Of a stretch of 64,000 bases of DNA, positions 25,644-34,789 are shown in pieces; the stretch's first letter is position 1; each line of letters begins with the position of its first letter. The notes beneath the pieces were generated by a model that made no database searches, had not been told where the DNA came from, and saw nothing but the letters and a program-made list of their open reading frames with translations. Origin of the DNA: Nannocystis exedens (lineage in GTDB: Bacteria; Myxococcota_A; Polyangia; Nannocystales; Nannocystaceae); NCBI RefSeq assembly GCF_002343915.1, contig NZ_NETK01000001.1, positions 682,001 to 746,000 on the forward strand, written 5' to 3'. The position numbers and the translations under genes are program-made.

Positions 25644-25684
25644 CGGCCCGAGGGACAGAATGCCCTGCCCCCGCGGCGCGCTCG

Positions 25685-26926
25685 CTACCCTGCGCCGCGC
25701 AGGTGCGCCAGCAGTCGATCGCGGGTGTTGCGGCGCGGATCTTCGAGCGTCCAGTCGAGCAGGTCGGCCAGCGTCTTGCCCATCTGGGGGCCGGGGGTGG
25801 CCAGGCCCTCGCGCACGAGGTCGTCGCCGCGGATGGCCAGCTCGCCGATCGCCAGCGGCGCGCCGCGGATGGCCTCCTCGATCGTGACCGCCTGGGCCCA
25901 CTCGCCGGCGTGCAGGGCCGCGGCGTCGGCGGCGTACTTGCGGCCCAGCTTGGCGAGGATCCGCCGGATCTGCAGCGGGTCGTGCGTGTGCGCCAGCGGC
26001 CCCAGCGCGGGGTTCGTGAGCGCGAGGACCCGCGCGCGCTCGTCCCGGCTCGGGCGCAGGTTGTCGATGACCTTCTCGATCACGGCCTTGTCGGCGCGCA
26101 GCGGCCACAACAGTCGGGCCAGGCGGATCACCGGGTCGCGCGGCAGGCGTTCGATGTGCTCGATCGCGGCGAGCTGCTCCTCGCGCTCGAGCGGGGCGAG
26201 GACGCGCGGCCAGATGCCGGTCTCGGCCATCGGCAGGAGGCCGAGGATCGGCCGCGCGGCCGCCAGCAGCTTGAACAGCTCGACGTGGACGCGCTCGCGG
26301 CTGACCTTGTCGAGGACGTCGAGGGCGCCGCCGATGGCCGCGGCGGTGTCGAGGTCGAGCCTGTACTCGAGGACAGCGCACAGCCGGACCGCGCGCATGG
26401 CCCGGAGGCCGTCCTCCTGGAAGCGCTGGGCCGGGTCGCCGACGGCGCGGATGACCCCGCGGCCGAGGTCGCCGAGGCCGTCGAAGCAGTCGGTGAAGAT
26501 CTCGCGGATGGGGTTCCAGGCGAACGCGTTGATGGTGAAGTCGCGGCGCGCGAGGTCCTCGCGGAGGTCGCGGAGGAACCTGACCTCGGCGGGCCGGCGG
26601 CCGTCCTCGTAGCGGCCCTCGCCGCGGAAGGTCGTGACCTCGGCGTGGACCTTGTTGGGGCCACGGCCATGGACGACGGTCACCGTGCCGTGGGCGACGC
26701 CGGTCGGGATCGTCTTCTTGAACAGCGTCTGGACCTCCTCGGGCGTGGCGCTGCTGGCGAGGTCCCAGTCGCCGTGGAGCCGGCCGAGGAGCACGTCGCG
26801 GACGGCGCCGCCGACCAGCACGGCCTCGTGTCCCGCGTCGTGGAGGATCTGGGCGATCTCGCGGAGCGCGGCCGGGATCGGCGCGGCGCGCAGCAGGGCC
26901 GCCGCCTGCGAGGGCGTGGGGATCAT
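25685..26926 (-). CDS. cca: CCA-adding enzyme / poly(A) polymerase family nucleotidyltransferase
   Basis: 413 residues. It shows the class II nucleotidyltransferase signature: AVLVGGAVRDVLLGRLHGDWDLASSA (GG...RD...DxD), then GTVTVV and the conserved RRDFTINAFAWNP, and EDGLRAMRAVRL in the neck. The C-terminal helical domains extend to residue 413. It adds or repairs the tRNA CCA end; a poly(A) polymerase role cannot be excluded from sequence. An HD domain is not visible. The leftward stop is followed by the repeat-rich noncoding stretch. Confidence 0.88.
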   Translation of the reverse strand: MIPTPSQAAALLRAAPIPAALREIAQILHDAGHEAVLVGGAVRDVLLGRLHGDWDLASSATPEEVQTLFKKTIPTGVAHGTVTVVHGRGPNKVHAEVTTFRGEGRYEDGRRPAEVRFLRDLREDLARRDFTINAFAWNPIREIFTDCFDGLGDLGRGVIRAVGDPAQRFQEDGLRAMRAVRLCAVLEYRLDLDTAAAIGGALDVLDKVSRERVHVELFKLLAAARPILGLLPMAETGIWPRVLAPLEREEQLAAIEHIERLPRDPVIRLARLLWPLRADKAVIEKVIDNLRPSRDERARVLALTNPALGPLAHTHDPLQIRRILAKLGRKYAADAAALHAGEWAQAVTIEEAIRGAPLAIGELAIRGDDLVREGLATPGPQMGKTLADLLDWTLEDPRRNTRDRLLAHLRGAG

Positions 26927-26988
26927 GCCTTCGACGTTATCACTCGCGCGGCCGGGTTCGCACGCCGATGCTATGGTTGACCCTGGCC

Positions 26989-27378
26989 ATGGACTTCCCC
27001 ATCCGCATCACGCCCCTCCTCCGCCCCCTGCTGTTTCCGCTCCGGGCCTCGGGGGAGCGAGCGGCGGTGCATGTCGGCGGCGGGCACGTCGAGGTCGAGT
27101 TCGGCGTGCTGTTCCGCGGCAGCTTCGCGCTCGAGCAGATCGAGCACGTGAGCCGCTCGACCTGGCCGTGGTGGAGCGGCCTCGGTCTGCGGCTCGGCGC
27201 CCGCGGTCGCGTCGGCCTCATCGGCTCGCTCGAAGGCGTGGTCTGCGTCCACTTCAACCGGCCCCAGCGCGTTCGCGCGCCCTTCCCCTGGCGATGTCGC
27301 GAGCTTTACCTCTCGCTCCACGACCCGGACGGCTTCATCGCCACCGTCGAGGCCGCGGCCCACATGGCCGCGGCCTGA
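26989..27378 (+). CDS. Small conserved-looking hypothetical protein
   Basis: 129 residues with no signal peptide. It is rich in short beta-strands with Trp (VEVEFGVLFRG, STWPWWSGLGLRLGARGRVGLIGS) and has a C-terminal Ala tail. The alternating hydrophobic pattern suggests a PH-like or barrel-like fold. Function unknown. The ATG at 26989 is used because the first 7 codons of the longer frame look unlikely. It ends six bases from the polA stop and is convergent with it. Confidence 0.6.
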   Translation: MDFPIRITPLLRPLLFPLRASGERAAVHVGGGHVEVEFGVLFRGSFALEQIEHVSRSTWPWWSGLGLRLGARGRVGLIGSLEGVVCVHFNRPQRVRAPFPWRCRELYLSLHDPDGFIATVEAAAHMAAA

Positions 27379-27384
27379 CGGCGT

Positions 27385-30165
27385 TCAGCCCTTGCAGGCG
27401 GCCCAGCTCGGGCCGTGGCCGGACTCGACCTGCAGCGGCACCTGGAGCTTGTCGCCCGCGGCGCCCTCCATCAGCGGACGCGCCACGGCGATGAGCTCGT
27501 CGACGCGACCGGCGTCGCACTCGAAGATGAGCTCGTCGTGGACGGTCAGCAGCATCTGCGCCCACGGCTTGTCGGCCAGCGCGGCGTCGACGGCGATCAT
27601 CGCCCGCTTCATGATGTCGGCGGCGCTGCCCTGGATCGGCGTGTTGCGGGCGATCCGCTCGCCGTAGCCGCGGGCGGCCCCCTTGCGCGCGAGCTCGGGG
27701 ATCCGGCGCCTGCGGCCGAAGATGGTCTCGGCGTAGCCGCGCGCGCTGGCGACGTCGATCAGCTCCTCCATGTAGCGCGTCACGCCGGGGATCTTCTCGA
27801 AGTACACCTTGATGTAGCTGCCGGCCTTGCCGCGCGGGATGCCGAGCTGGCGCGCGAGGCCGAACGCCGACTGGCCGTAGATGACGCCGAAGTTGACGGC
27901 CTTGGCGATCCGGCGCTGCTCGGCGGTGACGTCCTGCTCGGCGACGCCGAACACCTCGGCGGCGGTGCGGCGGTGGACGTCGACGCCGTCGCGGAACGCC
28001 GACACCAGGTTCTTGTCGCCCGAGAGGTGGGCCAAGATCCGCAGCTCGATCTGCGAGTAGTCGAGCGCGACCAGCAGCTTGCCCGGCCCGGCGACGAAGG
28101 CCTCGCGGATCCGCCGGCCGACCTCGCTGCGGATCGGGATGTTCTGCAGGTTGGGGTCCTTGCTCGACAGGCGGCCGGTCTGCGCCACGGCCTGGCGGAA
28201 GTTGGTGTGCAGGCGCCCGGTGACCGGGTTGATCTCGTTCGGGAGCGAGTCGAGGTAGGTGCCCTTGAGCTTGGTGAGGCCGCGGTACTCGAGGATGAGG
28301 CCGACCACCGGGTGATAGGCGGCCAGCTCCTCGAGCACCGCGGCGTCGGTCGAGAAGCCGGTCTTGGTCTTGCGCCCGGCCTCGAGCCCGAGGTCCTCGA
28401 ACAGGAGCTTCTGCAGCTGGTTGGGCGAATCGGGGTTGAGGTCGTAGCCGGCGTGCTCGGCGATCTGGGCCCGCAAGGCGGCGATGTCGGCGCCCATGGC
28501 CTCGCCCTGCTCGGCCAGGACGCCGGCGTCGACGCGCACGCCGGTCTCCTCGATGCGCTGCAGGACGCGCGCCAGCGGCATCTCCAGCTCGTCGAACAGC
28601 GCGCGCAGGGCGGTCGACTCGTCGAGCTGCGGGCGCAGGTGCGCACCTGTCTTCAAGGCCAGCTCGGCGCGCTCGCAGGCGTAGACGGTGGTGCGGTCGA
28701 CCGGGGCGCGGGCGAAGGTGACGGCCTTCTTGCCCTTGCCGAGCACGTCCTCCTGGACGCCGGCGGTGTAGGCGAACAGGTCCTTGGCCAGCTCGGTGAG
28801 GTTGTGGGAGGCGCGCGCGGGGTCGAGGGTGTACGAGGCGAGCTTCGGGTCCATCACCAGCGGCCCGAGCTCGACGCCGTGGCGGCGCAGCACGATCGCC
28901 TGGAACTTGGACCCCTGGGCGACCAGCGGCAGGGCGCCGGTGGTCAGCCGCCGCAGCTGGGCGCCGATGACGTCCTTCGGGACAGGTTTCACAAGCAAGG
29001 CGTCGCCCTCGTGCGCGACCGGGACGTAGGCCGGGGCCGGAGCCCCCTCGCCGCCCGGCGCCAGGGCGACGCCGACCAGCGCGGCGCGCATCGAGTCGGC
29101 GACGTCGACGACGATCTGCAGCGCGAGGCTGCTGCTCCCCTTCAGCACGGCGTCGACGTAGGCGACAAGCTCGGCCTCGGTGGTGAGCGCCTTGTAGCGC
29201 GACTTGTCGAGGGTGAGCGGGGCCCCGGGGCGCAGCTCGAGCGGGCCCTCGGGCGGCTTGACCTCGGCGGCCTTGCTCTTGAGCCCGAGCAGGCTCTTGA
29301 ACCCGAGCGGGGCGAAGAACGCCTCCATCGTGGCCTGGTCGCTGCCGCGGTCGACGAGTTCGTCGAGCGGGCGCGGCAGCGGGACGTCGCAGCGGAGCTG
29401 CACGAGCTGCCGGCTGAGGCGCGCGTTGGCGGCGTGCTCCTGCAGGGCCTCGCGGCGCTTGACCTGCTTGATGGAAGCGGCGCCGCTGAGGAGGCCCTCG
29501 AGGTCGCCGAACTCCTCCAGCAGCTGGGCGGCGGTCTTGGGGCCGATGCCGGGCACGCCGGGGACGTTGTCGGAGCTGTCGCCGGTGAGGGCGAGCAGGT
29601 CGACGAGCTTGGACGGCGGCACGCCCCACTTCTCGACGACCTCGGCCGGGCCGATCAGCTTCGACTTCATCGAGTCCCACATGAGGATCGGCTTGCGGGC
29701 GGCGTCCCCGGCGTCGACGAGCTGCATGAGGTCCTTGTCGGTCGAGAGGATGACGACCGAGCGCCCGGCCTTCTGCGCGTTCAGGGCGTAGCAGGCGATG
29801 ATGTCGTCGGCCTCGACGCCGGGGACCTCGATCACCGGCAGGCCGAGGGCGGCGGTGGCCTGGCGCACCAGCGGGATCTGCGGCACCAGATCCTCGGGCA
29901 TCGGCGGGCGGTGCGCCTTGTACGGCGGGTACAGCTCGTTGCGGAAGCTCTTCTCGCTGTGGTCGAACACGGCGATGAAGACCTCGGGCTGGAACTCCTT
30001 CCGCATGGCCTGGATCATGCGGACGAACCCGTGCACGGCGTTGATCGGCACGCCGCCCGGCGCGCTCAGGCTCGGCATGGCATGGAAGGCGCGGAAGATG
30101 AAGTTGTTGCCGTCGATGAGGAAGACGCTGCCAGGGCCGCCTTGAGGACGCGCGTTAGTGCTCAC
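27385..30165 (-). CDS. polA: DNA polymerase I, proofreading domain apparently inactive
   Basis: 926 residues, GTG start. 5' nuclease domain 1-290: FLIDGNNFIFRAFHAM, EADDIIACYA, LTGDSSDNVPGVPGIGPKTA. Polymerase domain about 530-926: motif A DYSQIELRILAHLSGD, O-helix RRIAKAVNFGVIYGQSAFGL, motif C LLTVHDELIFECD, so polymerisation should work. The middle 3'-5' exonuclease domain lacks its metal ligands: where DTE is expected near 350 the sequence reads LALQIVVD, and the second motif reads AQGSKFQAI near 416-424 rather than NxKxD. It resembles the dead proofreading domain of Taq. The enzyme removes RNA primers and fills gaps. Dispersed-motif patches occur at 28650 and 28980. Confidence 0.93.
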   Translation of the reverse strand: MSTNARPQGGPGSVFLIDGNNFIFRAFHAMPSLSAPGGVPINAVHGFVRMIQAMRKEFQPEVFIAVFDHSEKSFRNELYPPYKAHRPPMPEDLVPQIPLVRQATAALGLPVIEVPGVEADDIIACYALNAQKAGRSVVILSTDKDLMQLVDAGDAARKPILMWDSMKSKLIGPAEVVEKWGVPPSKLVDLLALTGDSSDNVPGVPGIGPKTAAQLLEEFGDLEGLLSGAASIKQVKRREALQEHAANARLSRQLVQLRCDVPLPRPLDELVDRGSDQATMEAFFAPLGFKSLLGLKSKAAEVKPPEGPLELRPGAPLTLDKSRYKALTTEAELVAYVDAVLKGSSSLALQIVVDVADSMRAALVGVALAPGGEGAPAPAYVPVAHEGDALLVKPVPKDVIGAQLRRLTTGALPLVAQGSKFQAIVLRRHGVELGPLVMDPKLASYTLDPARASHNLTELAKDLFAYTAGVQEDVLGKGKKAVTFARAPVDRTTVYACERAELALKTGAHLRPQLDESTALRALFDELEMPLARVLQRIEETGVRVDAGVLAEQGEAMGADIAALRAQIAEHAGYDLNPDSPNQLQKLLFEDLGLEAGRKTKTGFSTDAAVLEELAAYHPVVGLILEYRGLTKLKGTYLDSLPNEINPVTGRLHTNFRQAVAQTGRLSSKDPNLQNIPIRSEVGRRIREAFVAGPGKLLVALDYSQIELRILAHLSGDKNLVSAFRDGVDVHRRTAAEVFGVAEQDVTAEQRRIAKAVNFGVIYGQSAFGLARQLGIPRGKAGSYIKVYFEKIPGVTRYMEELIDVASARGYAETIFGRRRRIPELARKGAARGYGERIARNTPIQGSAADIMKRAMIAVDAALADKPWAQMLLTVHDELIFECDAGRVDELIAVARPLMEGAAGDKLQVPLQVESGHGPSWAACKG

Positions 30166-30267
30166 GCTGCGGGTTCTACCACAAGCGAGCGTCCGGTCGA
30201 CCCGGTCCCGGCGCCCGCGGCGGCCGGCGAGGCCCGGGGCGACCTGCGCCTGCGCACGCGGGCCGGC

Positions 30268-30361
30268 CGACATGTCCTCAGGGACATGTCAGGCGAGCGG
30301 ACTCGGCCGTGAGACATGGCCCCGAGGACAGGCGTTCCGGACCTGTCCCGCGGGACATGTG
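30268..30361. repeat. Dispersed-motif array with perfect hairpin between same-strand genes
   Basis: GACATGTCC (30269-30277), loop TCAG, GGACATGTC (30282-30290): a perfect nine-base stem. Further GAGACATGGCC, GAGGACAGGC, GGACCTGTCC and GGGACATGTG words follow to 30361. It lies downstream of the kinase stop and upstream of polA, so it could terminate the kinase message. Confidence 0.75.
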
Positions 30362-30371
30362 ATTGGTGCCG

Positions 30372-32519
30372 TCAGCGCGGGTCGGCGGCGCAGCGGAAGC
30401 CGATGCCGTGGGTGTGCGCGTCGGCGTCGTTGGGGAAGCGCAGCGCCGGGTCGGTGTGCTCGGGCTCGGAGCTGTTGAAGGCGCCGCCGCGGATCACCCG
30501 GTTGTTGCCGGGCATCGGCGGGGCCGGCTCGCCCTCGGTCGTCGGGTAGCGCTCGAAGCGGTCGGCGGTCCACTCGAACACGTTGCCGACGAGGTCGAAC
30601 AGGCCGTTCTCGGTCTTGCCGCCGGGGAAGCTGCCGACCGGCGCGGTGCCGACGAACTTGTCGTCGGCGGGGTACATCGGCTCGACCGGCGGCAGGCCCT
30701 TCTGCTTGCGCCACGCCACGCACTCGGTGCCGCAGGCGTTGAGGTGCTCGGGGCTCGGGGCGCCGTCGCCCCACGGATACACGCGGCCGTCGGAGCCCCG
30801 GGCGGCGAACTCGAACTCGGCCTCGCTCGGCAGGCGCTTGCCGTGGACGCGGCAGTACTCGTCGGCCTGGGCCCAGGTGATGCAGTTGATCGGGTGCTCC
30901 TTGCGCTCGGGGTTGCCGGCGTTGCACAGCGTCGAGTAGGCGGTCTTGGCCTTCTCCCAGTCGGCCCGCTTGCTCGCGCCCTGCGGCCAGAAGCTGTCGC
31001 GGTAGGCCCGCTTGCACTCGCCCTGGTCCGAGCACTCCTCGTACTTGGCCGTCGTGACCTCGTAGATGTCGATGCAGAACGGCCGGATCTCGACCTTGTG
31101 CAGCGGGCGGGCCAGCGCCAGCACCGGCTTCTCCGACTCGGTGCCCATGAAGAAGTTCTTGCCGGTGACGTAGGCCATGCCCTCGGGGCACGAGGTCGGC
31201 GGCGCGGGCGGCTCGACCTTCGTCTCGGGCTTGGGCTCCTCGATCACCTTCTTGGCCTCGACGGGCGGCGGCTGCTCGGGCGGCTTCTCGGCCTCGCCGC
31301 CGCCGCGGGTGGCCACGAACACGGCGGCGCCGACGGCCACGAGGGCGCCGACGATCGCCGCGATCCCACCGGCGGCCATCGGCTTGACCGTCGGCGCGGG
31401 CGGGGTGACGACGGTGGCCGGGACCGGCGGCGAGGCCGGGGTCGGCGGCGCCGAGATCGTCAGCACCGGCTGCTGCGCCAGCAGCTCGCCGGAGCGGCGG
31501 GTCTTGAGGCCGCCGCCTTGCCCCTCGGGCACGACGGTCTGGCCGATCGCGGTCTCGCCGGCCTGGATCGCCGGGTACTCCTTGAGCTCGAGCGCGGCGG
31601 CGAGGCCGGTCCAGAACTCGCCCATGTTGGCGTAACGGTCGACGACCTTGACCGCCAGCGCCTTCTGGAACACCGCCTCGACGGCGTCGCTGGTGGTGAT
31701 GCCGAAGGTCCGCGGGGTCGGGCGCCGCTGGGTGTTCTGGGTCGCGAACGCGAACTGGATGAACTGCTCGCCCTCGAGCGCCGGCAGGCCGCCGCGCATG
31801 ATCTCGACCAGCACGAGCGCCATTTGATAGACGTCGGTCCACGGCCCGGTGGCGCCGTAGCTGCGGTCGAACTGCTCGGGCGCGCCGTAGGTCGGGGTGA
31901 AGCTCGAGATCTGCGTGCCGGTGGCCTGCATCGCCGTGCGGGCCTGGCTCTGCATGACCTTGGCGATGCCGAAGTCGAGGACCTTGATGACGACGCCGGG
32001 CGCGAGCGTGTCGCCGAGGACGAAGAAGTTGGCCGGCTTGATGTCGCGGTGGGCGACGCCGCGCGCGTGGGCCAGCGCGAGCGCGCGGGCGCAGCCGTCC
32101 ATGAGGTTGAAGGTCTCGAGCGCGCTCCGCTCGGGCGAGCGGGCCTTGCCGTCGTCGTGGCCGATCCACGACTCGAGCGGGCGGCCGTCGAGCCACTCGA
32201 GCACCATGTACGGCAGCCACACGCCGCCCGGGGTGGTGAGCGTGCCGATGTCCCGCGCCTGGACGATGCCGGTGGTCCGGCTCGACAGCGCGGTCAGCAG
32301 CTTGCCCTCGCGGACGAACGCCTCGAGCAGCTCCTCGCGCATCTCGACCGGGGCGTTCGACAGCGCCGTGAAGCACTTGACGGCCACCGGCTCGTCCCAG
32401 ATCCGGTGATTCGCCCGGTAGACGATGCCGAAGCCGCCCTCCCCGACCACCCGCTCGATGAAGTACTTGTCGGCGACGAGGGTGCCGACGAGCCCGAATC
32501 GGTCGCCCGCCTCAGCCAT
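30372..32519 (-). CDS. Ser/Thr protein kinase fused to a sulfatase-modifying-factor (FGE) domain
   Basis: 715 residues. Kinase domain about 15-290: GEGGFGIVYRANH (P-loop), VAVKCF (Lys), HRDIKPANF (catalytic loop) and KVLDFGIAKVM (DFG). A Pro/Thr linker and one transmembrane helix near 365-390 (GGIAAIVGALVAVGAAVFVATRG) come next, then an extracytoplasmic domain about 425-715: CPEGMAYVTGKNFFMGTE, CITWAQADEYCRVHGKRLPSEAEFEFAARG, PWGDG and RGGAFNSSE, typical of the FGE-sulfatase fold. The kinase end is cytoplasmic. This fusion occurs in myxobacteria, where the FGE-like part may bind a ligand and need not oxidise cysteines. Translation starts at ATG 32519, with GGAG a few bases upstream. Confidence 0.9.
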   Translation of the reverse strand: MAEAGDRFGLVGTLVADKYFIERVVGEGGFGIVYRANHRIWDEPVAVKCFTALSNAPVEMREELLEAFVREGKLLTALSSRTTGIVQARDIGTLTTPGGVWLPYMVLEWLDGRPLESWIGHDDGKARSPERSALETFNLMDGCARALALAHARGVAHRDIKPANFFVLGDTLAPGVVIKVLDFGIAKVMQSQARTAMQATGTQISSFTPTYGAPEQFDRSYGATGPWTDVYQMALVLVEIMRGGLPALEGEQFIQFAFATQNTQRRPTPRTFGITTSDAVEAVFQKALAVKVVDRYANMGEFWTGLAAALELKEYPAIQAGETAIGQTVVPEGQGGGLKTRRSGELLAQQPVLTISAPPTPASPPVPATVVTPPAPTVKPMAAGGIAAIVGALVAVGAAVFVATRGGGEAEKPPEQPPPVEAKKVIEEPKPETKVEPPAPPTSCPEGMAYVTGKNFFMGTESEKPVLALARPLHKVEIRPFCIDIYEVTTAKYEECSDQGECKRAYRDSFWPQGASKRADWEKAKTAYSTLCNAGNPERKEHPINCITWAQADEYCRVHGKRLPSEAEFEFAARGSDGRVYPWGDGAPSPEHLNACGTECVAWRKQKGLPPVEPMYPADDKFVGTAPVGSFPGGKTENGLFDLVGNVFEWTADRFERYPTTEGEPAPPMPGNNRVIRGGAFNSSEPEHTDPALRFPNDADAHTHGIGFRCAADPR

Positions 32520-32684
32520 GGCGGCTCTCCTTACGGACAGAGGTGCGGTCTGGATCGAGCGCAGGCATGTGCATGATCAGCGGCGCGATTGTACGCCAGC
32601 GTCGCGCGGCGCGCACCGCGGCGGTTGTCGCGGCAGCCAGCCCTTTTTTTGCCCTCCGCCGCCCGGACTCGTAGGGTCCGGCCA

Positions 32685-34742
32685 ATGTCCGCCCGTCCGT
32701 CGCTGTTCGTCTGCGCCGCCCTGCTCGCGGCCCTGCTCGCGCCTCCGGCCTCCGCCAGCACCGCCACGACGGCGACGCGCGGATCCACACAACGGCCGGC
32801 GACGGCCGCCGCCGGGCGCCAGAAGGCCGATGCAGGCCGGCCGGCGGCGACGACCCCGGCGCCGGCCCGACCGAGCCAGGCGGCGACGAAGCCGGCCGGC
32901 CCGGCCGCGGCTGGCCGCCAGGACATGGTGAAAAGGCCAGGCGGCGAGCCGGCGGCGACGCATGTGCGATCGGGCACGACGGCCCCCGCCCGGCCGAATG
33001 CGACGACGCAGTCACGGCGGACCGAGGCCGTCGACGGGCGCGGACCGGCGAGCAAGCGCGCCGACGTGATCGACGGCCGCGACGCGGCGGCGCTGCGCGA
33101 GCTGTACCGCCGCAAGCCGACGCGGCAGGCCGGGACGGCGACGAGCGCCGCCCGGCCGACCGCCAAGAATCCGAGCCAGGCCGTCGAGACCGCGACGCGC
33201 GGCACGGCTCGCCCGTCCGCTGCACCGGCGACGAACCGCCCGGTCGAGGCGACCGCGGCCCGCGGGACCAGCCGCGCCCGGGCCGAGACGCGGCGCGAGG
33301 TCCACGGGGCGACGAGCGACGCCGACCGCGAGAAGCTGGACGCGGCTCCATCCGGTCGCCAGACCCCGGCCGTGGTCACGCGCGAGCCGATCCCTGCGCC
33401 GGCGGCGCGCGAGCGGGAGGCCGACGAGGCCCCGGCGCCGGCGCAGGTGGCTGACTCTTCCGACATGGTGAAAAAGACCGGTCCGAAGAAACAGCGCCGA
33501 AAGGCCAGCCAGGACGAGGACGAGGGGGTGGCGGCGACCGGCCCGCGGCCGACGGCGGCGAGCAGCTGCGCGGCCGGCCTGGGCGCCGCGCCGGCGCAGC
33601 AGTTCGACCGCACGCGGGCGACGCTGCGCGAGTTCTCGTGGGCCGACATGGCCTACTTCTTCGAGACCGCCGCCGACGAGGCCGAGCCGGAGCCGCGCCA
33701 GGTGGCCCGCGAGGGCACGCTGCCGGCCGACGAGGCGATCCGGCTGTCGGGCCTGCCGCGGCGGCCGCTCGAGGCGGTGGCCCAGGCGCAGGCGGTCGAC
33801 CTGCTGACCGAGCGCGAGCTGGTGCGCATCGACAAGGCGCTGTCCGGGGCGAGCCCGGCCGCGATCGCCACGCTGTTGCGGGCCGACTCGCCGACGCTGC
33901 GGGCCCACGTGTGGACGTGGCTGGCGACCACGCCGGCCGGCGCCTGCAGCCTGGTCAAGCTCGACGGCCGCGAGGTCGAGGCGGCGATCCGCGACCGCAG
34001 CGTGGCGGTCGAGCACGGCGAAGATCTGGTGTTCCGCCCGCTCGGCGACTACGCGCTGCAGGCCCGCTCGCGCCTGGCGGCCGCCGATCCGCAGGCCTAC
34101 GACAACCTGCTGCGCGCGCTCGCGGCCGACCCGGGGATCGACGCGCGGGTGCGGGCGGTGGTCGCCGGCCTGCGGGTGCGGCGGGGCCACGCCGACTCGA
34201 TCGAGGCCGGGCTGCGCGACGCGGTGGCGGCGATCCGCGGGGCCACGGCGGCGGCGGCGATCGACCGCGATCGCCCGCGCTACGAGGGCCGGATGCTCGA
34301 CCACGCGGCCGACGATCCGGCCGATCTGGTGACGGAGCTGATCGTCGGCGAGCTGCTGGGCGGGCCCGACGGGACGCCGCAGGGCGAGCTGGCGCAGCGC
34401 CGCGACGAGCGGGTGATGGCGGCGGTGGCCCGCTGGAAGGGCCGCGGCGATCCGATGTCGCCCCTGCCCGTCCCCAGCCAGCCGCTGCGCTTCCCGACGC
34501 AGAAGAAGATGGAGTCCGCGCCCGCGTTCGCGCCCGCGCCGGTGCTCGCGGCGACGCCCGCCGCGCCCGCGCCCGCGCCCGAGCCGCCCGCGCCCGCGCA
34601 GGCCAAGCCCGCCGTCGAGGAGCCGGTCGAGGCGCCGCGCCCGCTGGCGAGCACGCCCGCCCGTCGCGAGCCCGAGCCGCAGGCCGGGCCCCAGCTGCCG
34701 AGCGTGCTCGACGACCCGAGCGAGACGTCGCTGCGACCCTGA
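32685..34742 (+). CDS. Secreted Ala-rich protein of unknown function
   Basis: 685 residues. A signal peptide (about 1-23; LLAALLAPPASAS) is followed by a long low-complexity Thr/Ala/Arg/Pro part (to about 330). From about 340 to 590 there is a helical domain (EFSWADMAYFFETAADEAE, LLTERELVRIDKALSGASPAAIATLLRAD) that looks like repeated alpha-hairpins, then an Ala/Pro-rich tail. No enzymatic motif. Two near-identical boxes with DMVK residues (QDMVKRPG, SDMVKKTG) come from dispersed-motif copies at 32921 and 33463. ATG at 32685 immediately precedes the signal; a T-run lies 40 bases before it. Function unknown. Confidence 0.6.
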   Translation: MSARPSLFVCAALLAALLAPPASASTATTATRGSTQRPATAAAGRQKADAGRPAATTPAPARPSQAATKPAGPAAAGRQDMVKRPGGEPAATHVRSGTTAPARPNATTQSRRTEAVDGRGPASKRADVIDGRDAAALRELYRRKPTRQAGTATSAARPTAKNPSQAVETATRGTARPSAAPATNRPVEATAARGTSRARAETRREVHGATSDADREKLDAAPSGRQTPAVVTREPIPAPAAREREADEAPAPAQVADSSDMVKKTGPKKQRRKASQDEDEGVAATGPRPTAASSCAAGLGAAPAQQFDRTRATLREFSWADMAYFFETAADEAEPEPRQVAREGTLPADEAIRLSGLPRRPLEAVAQAQAVDLLTERELVRIDKALSGASPAAIATLLRADSPTLRAHVWTWLATTPAGACSLVKLDGREVEAAIRDRSVAVEHGEDLVFRPLGDYALQARSRLAAADPQAYDNLLRALAADPGIDARVRAVVAGLRVRRGHADSIEAGLRDAVAAIRGATAAAAIDRDRPRYEGRMLDHAADDPADLVTELIVGELLGGPDGTPQGELAQRRDERVMAAVARWKGRGDPMSPLPVPSQPLRFPTQKKMESAPAFAPAPVLAATPAAPAPAPEPPAPAQAKPAVEEPVEAPRPLASTPARREPEPQAGPQLPSVLDDPSETSLRP

Positions 34743-34759
34743 ACGTGGGAACATGCTCG

Positions 34760-34789
34760 AAAGGCCATGCCCTTCGGGACATGGCCTTT
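34760..34789. terminator. Bidirectional terminator-like hairpin with TTCG tetraloop
   Basis: AAAGGCCATG (34760-34769) pairs perfectly with CATGGCCTTT (34780-34789). The interior CC-TTCG-GG gives a stable C(UUCG)G tetraloop, with one C-A mismatch. T and A runs flank the stem on both strands, as in a bidirectional intrinsic terminator, and it sits between two converging genes. The stem is made of two dispersed-motif units. Further units (GAACATGCTCG, GCATGCCC, GGACATGTC) flank it from 34749 to 34812. Confidence 0.85.

Larger units (their letters stand above)
24963..25684. other. Long noncoding region with two kinds of direct repeat
   Basis: 722 bases between the 5' end of the membrane-protein gene and the 3' end of cca. 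I see no gene; the longer open frames here have the residue mix of GC-rich noise. It contains a pair of short direct repeats (25208-25330) and a pair of hairpin-forming repeats (25425-25643), plus several dispersed-motif words. It may hold the promoter for the gene at 24117-24962 and regulatory RNA. Confidence 0.6.

Noticed and set aside
25213..25887. A plus-strand frame in the gap upstream of cca
   Set aside because: It covers the direct repeats and runs into the cca coding region on the other strand; no start context or domain supports it.
27415..30312. A plus-strand open frame of nearly 1000 codons opposite polA
   Set aside because: polA on the minus strand has all polymerase motifs. The opposite frame is a by-product of codon bias.
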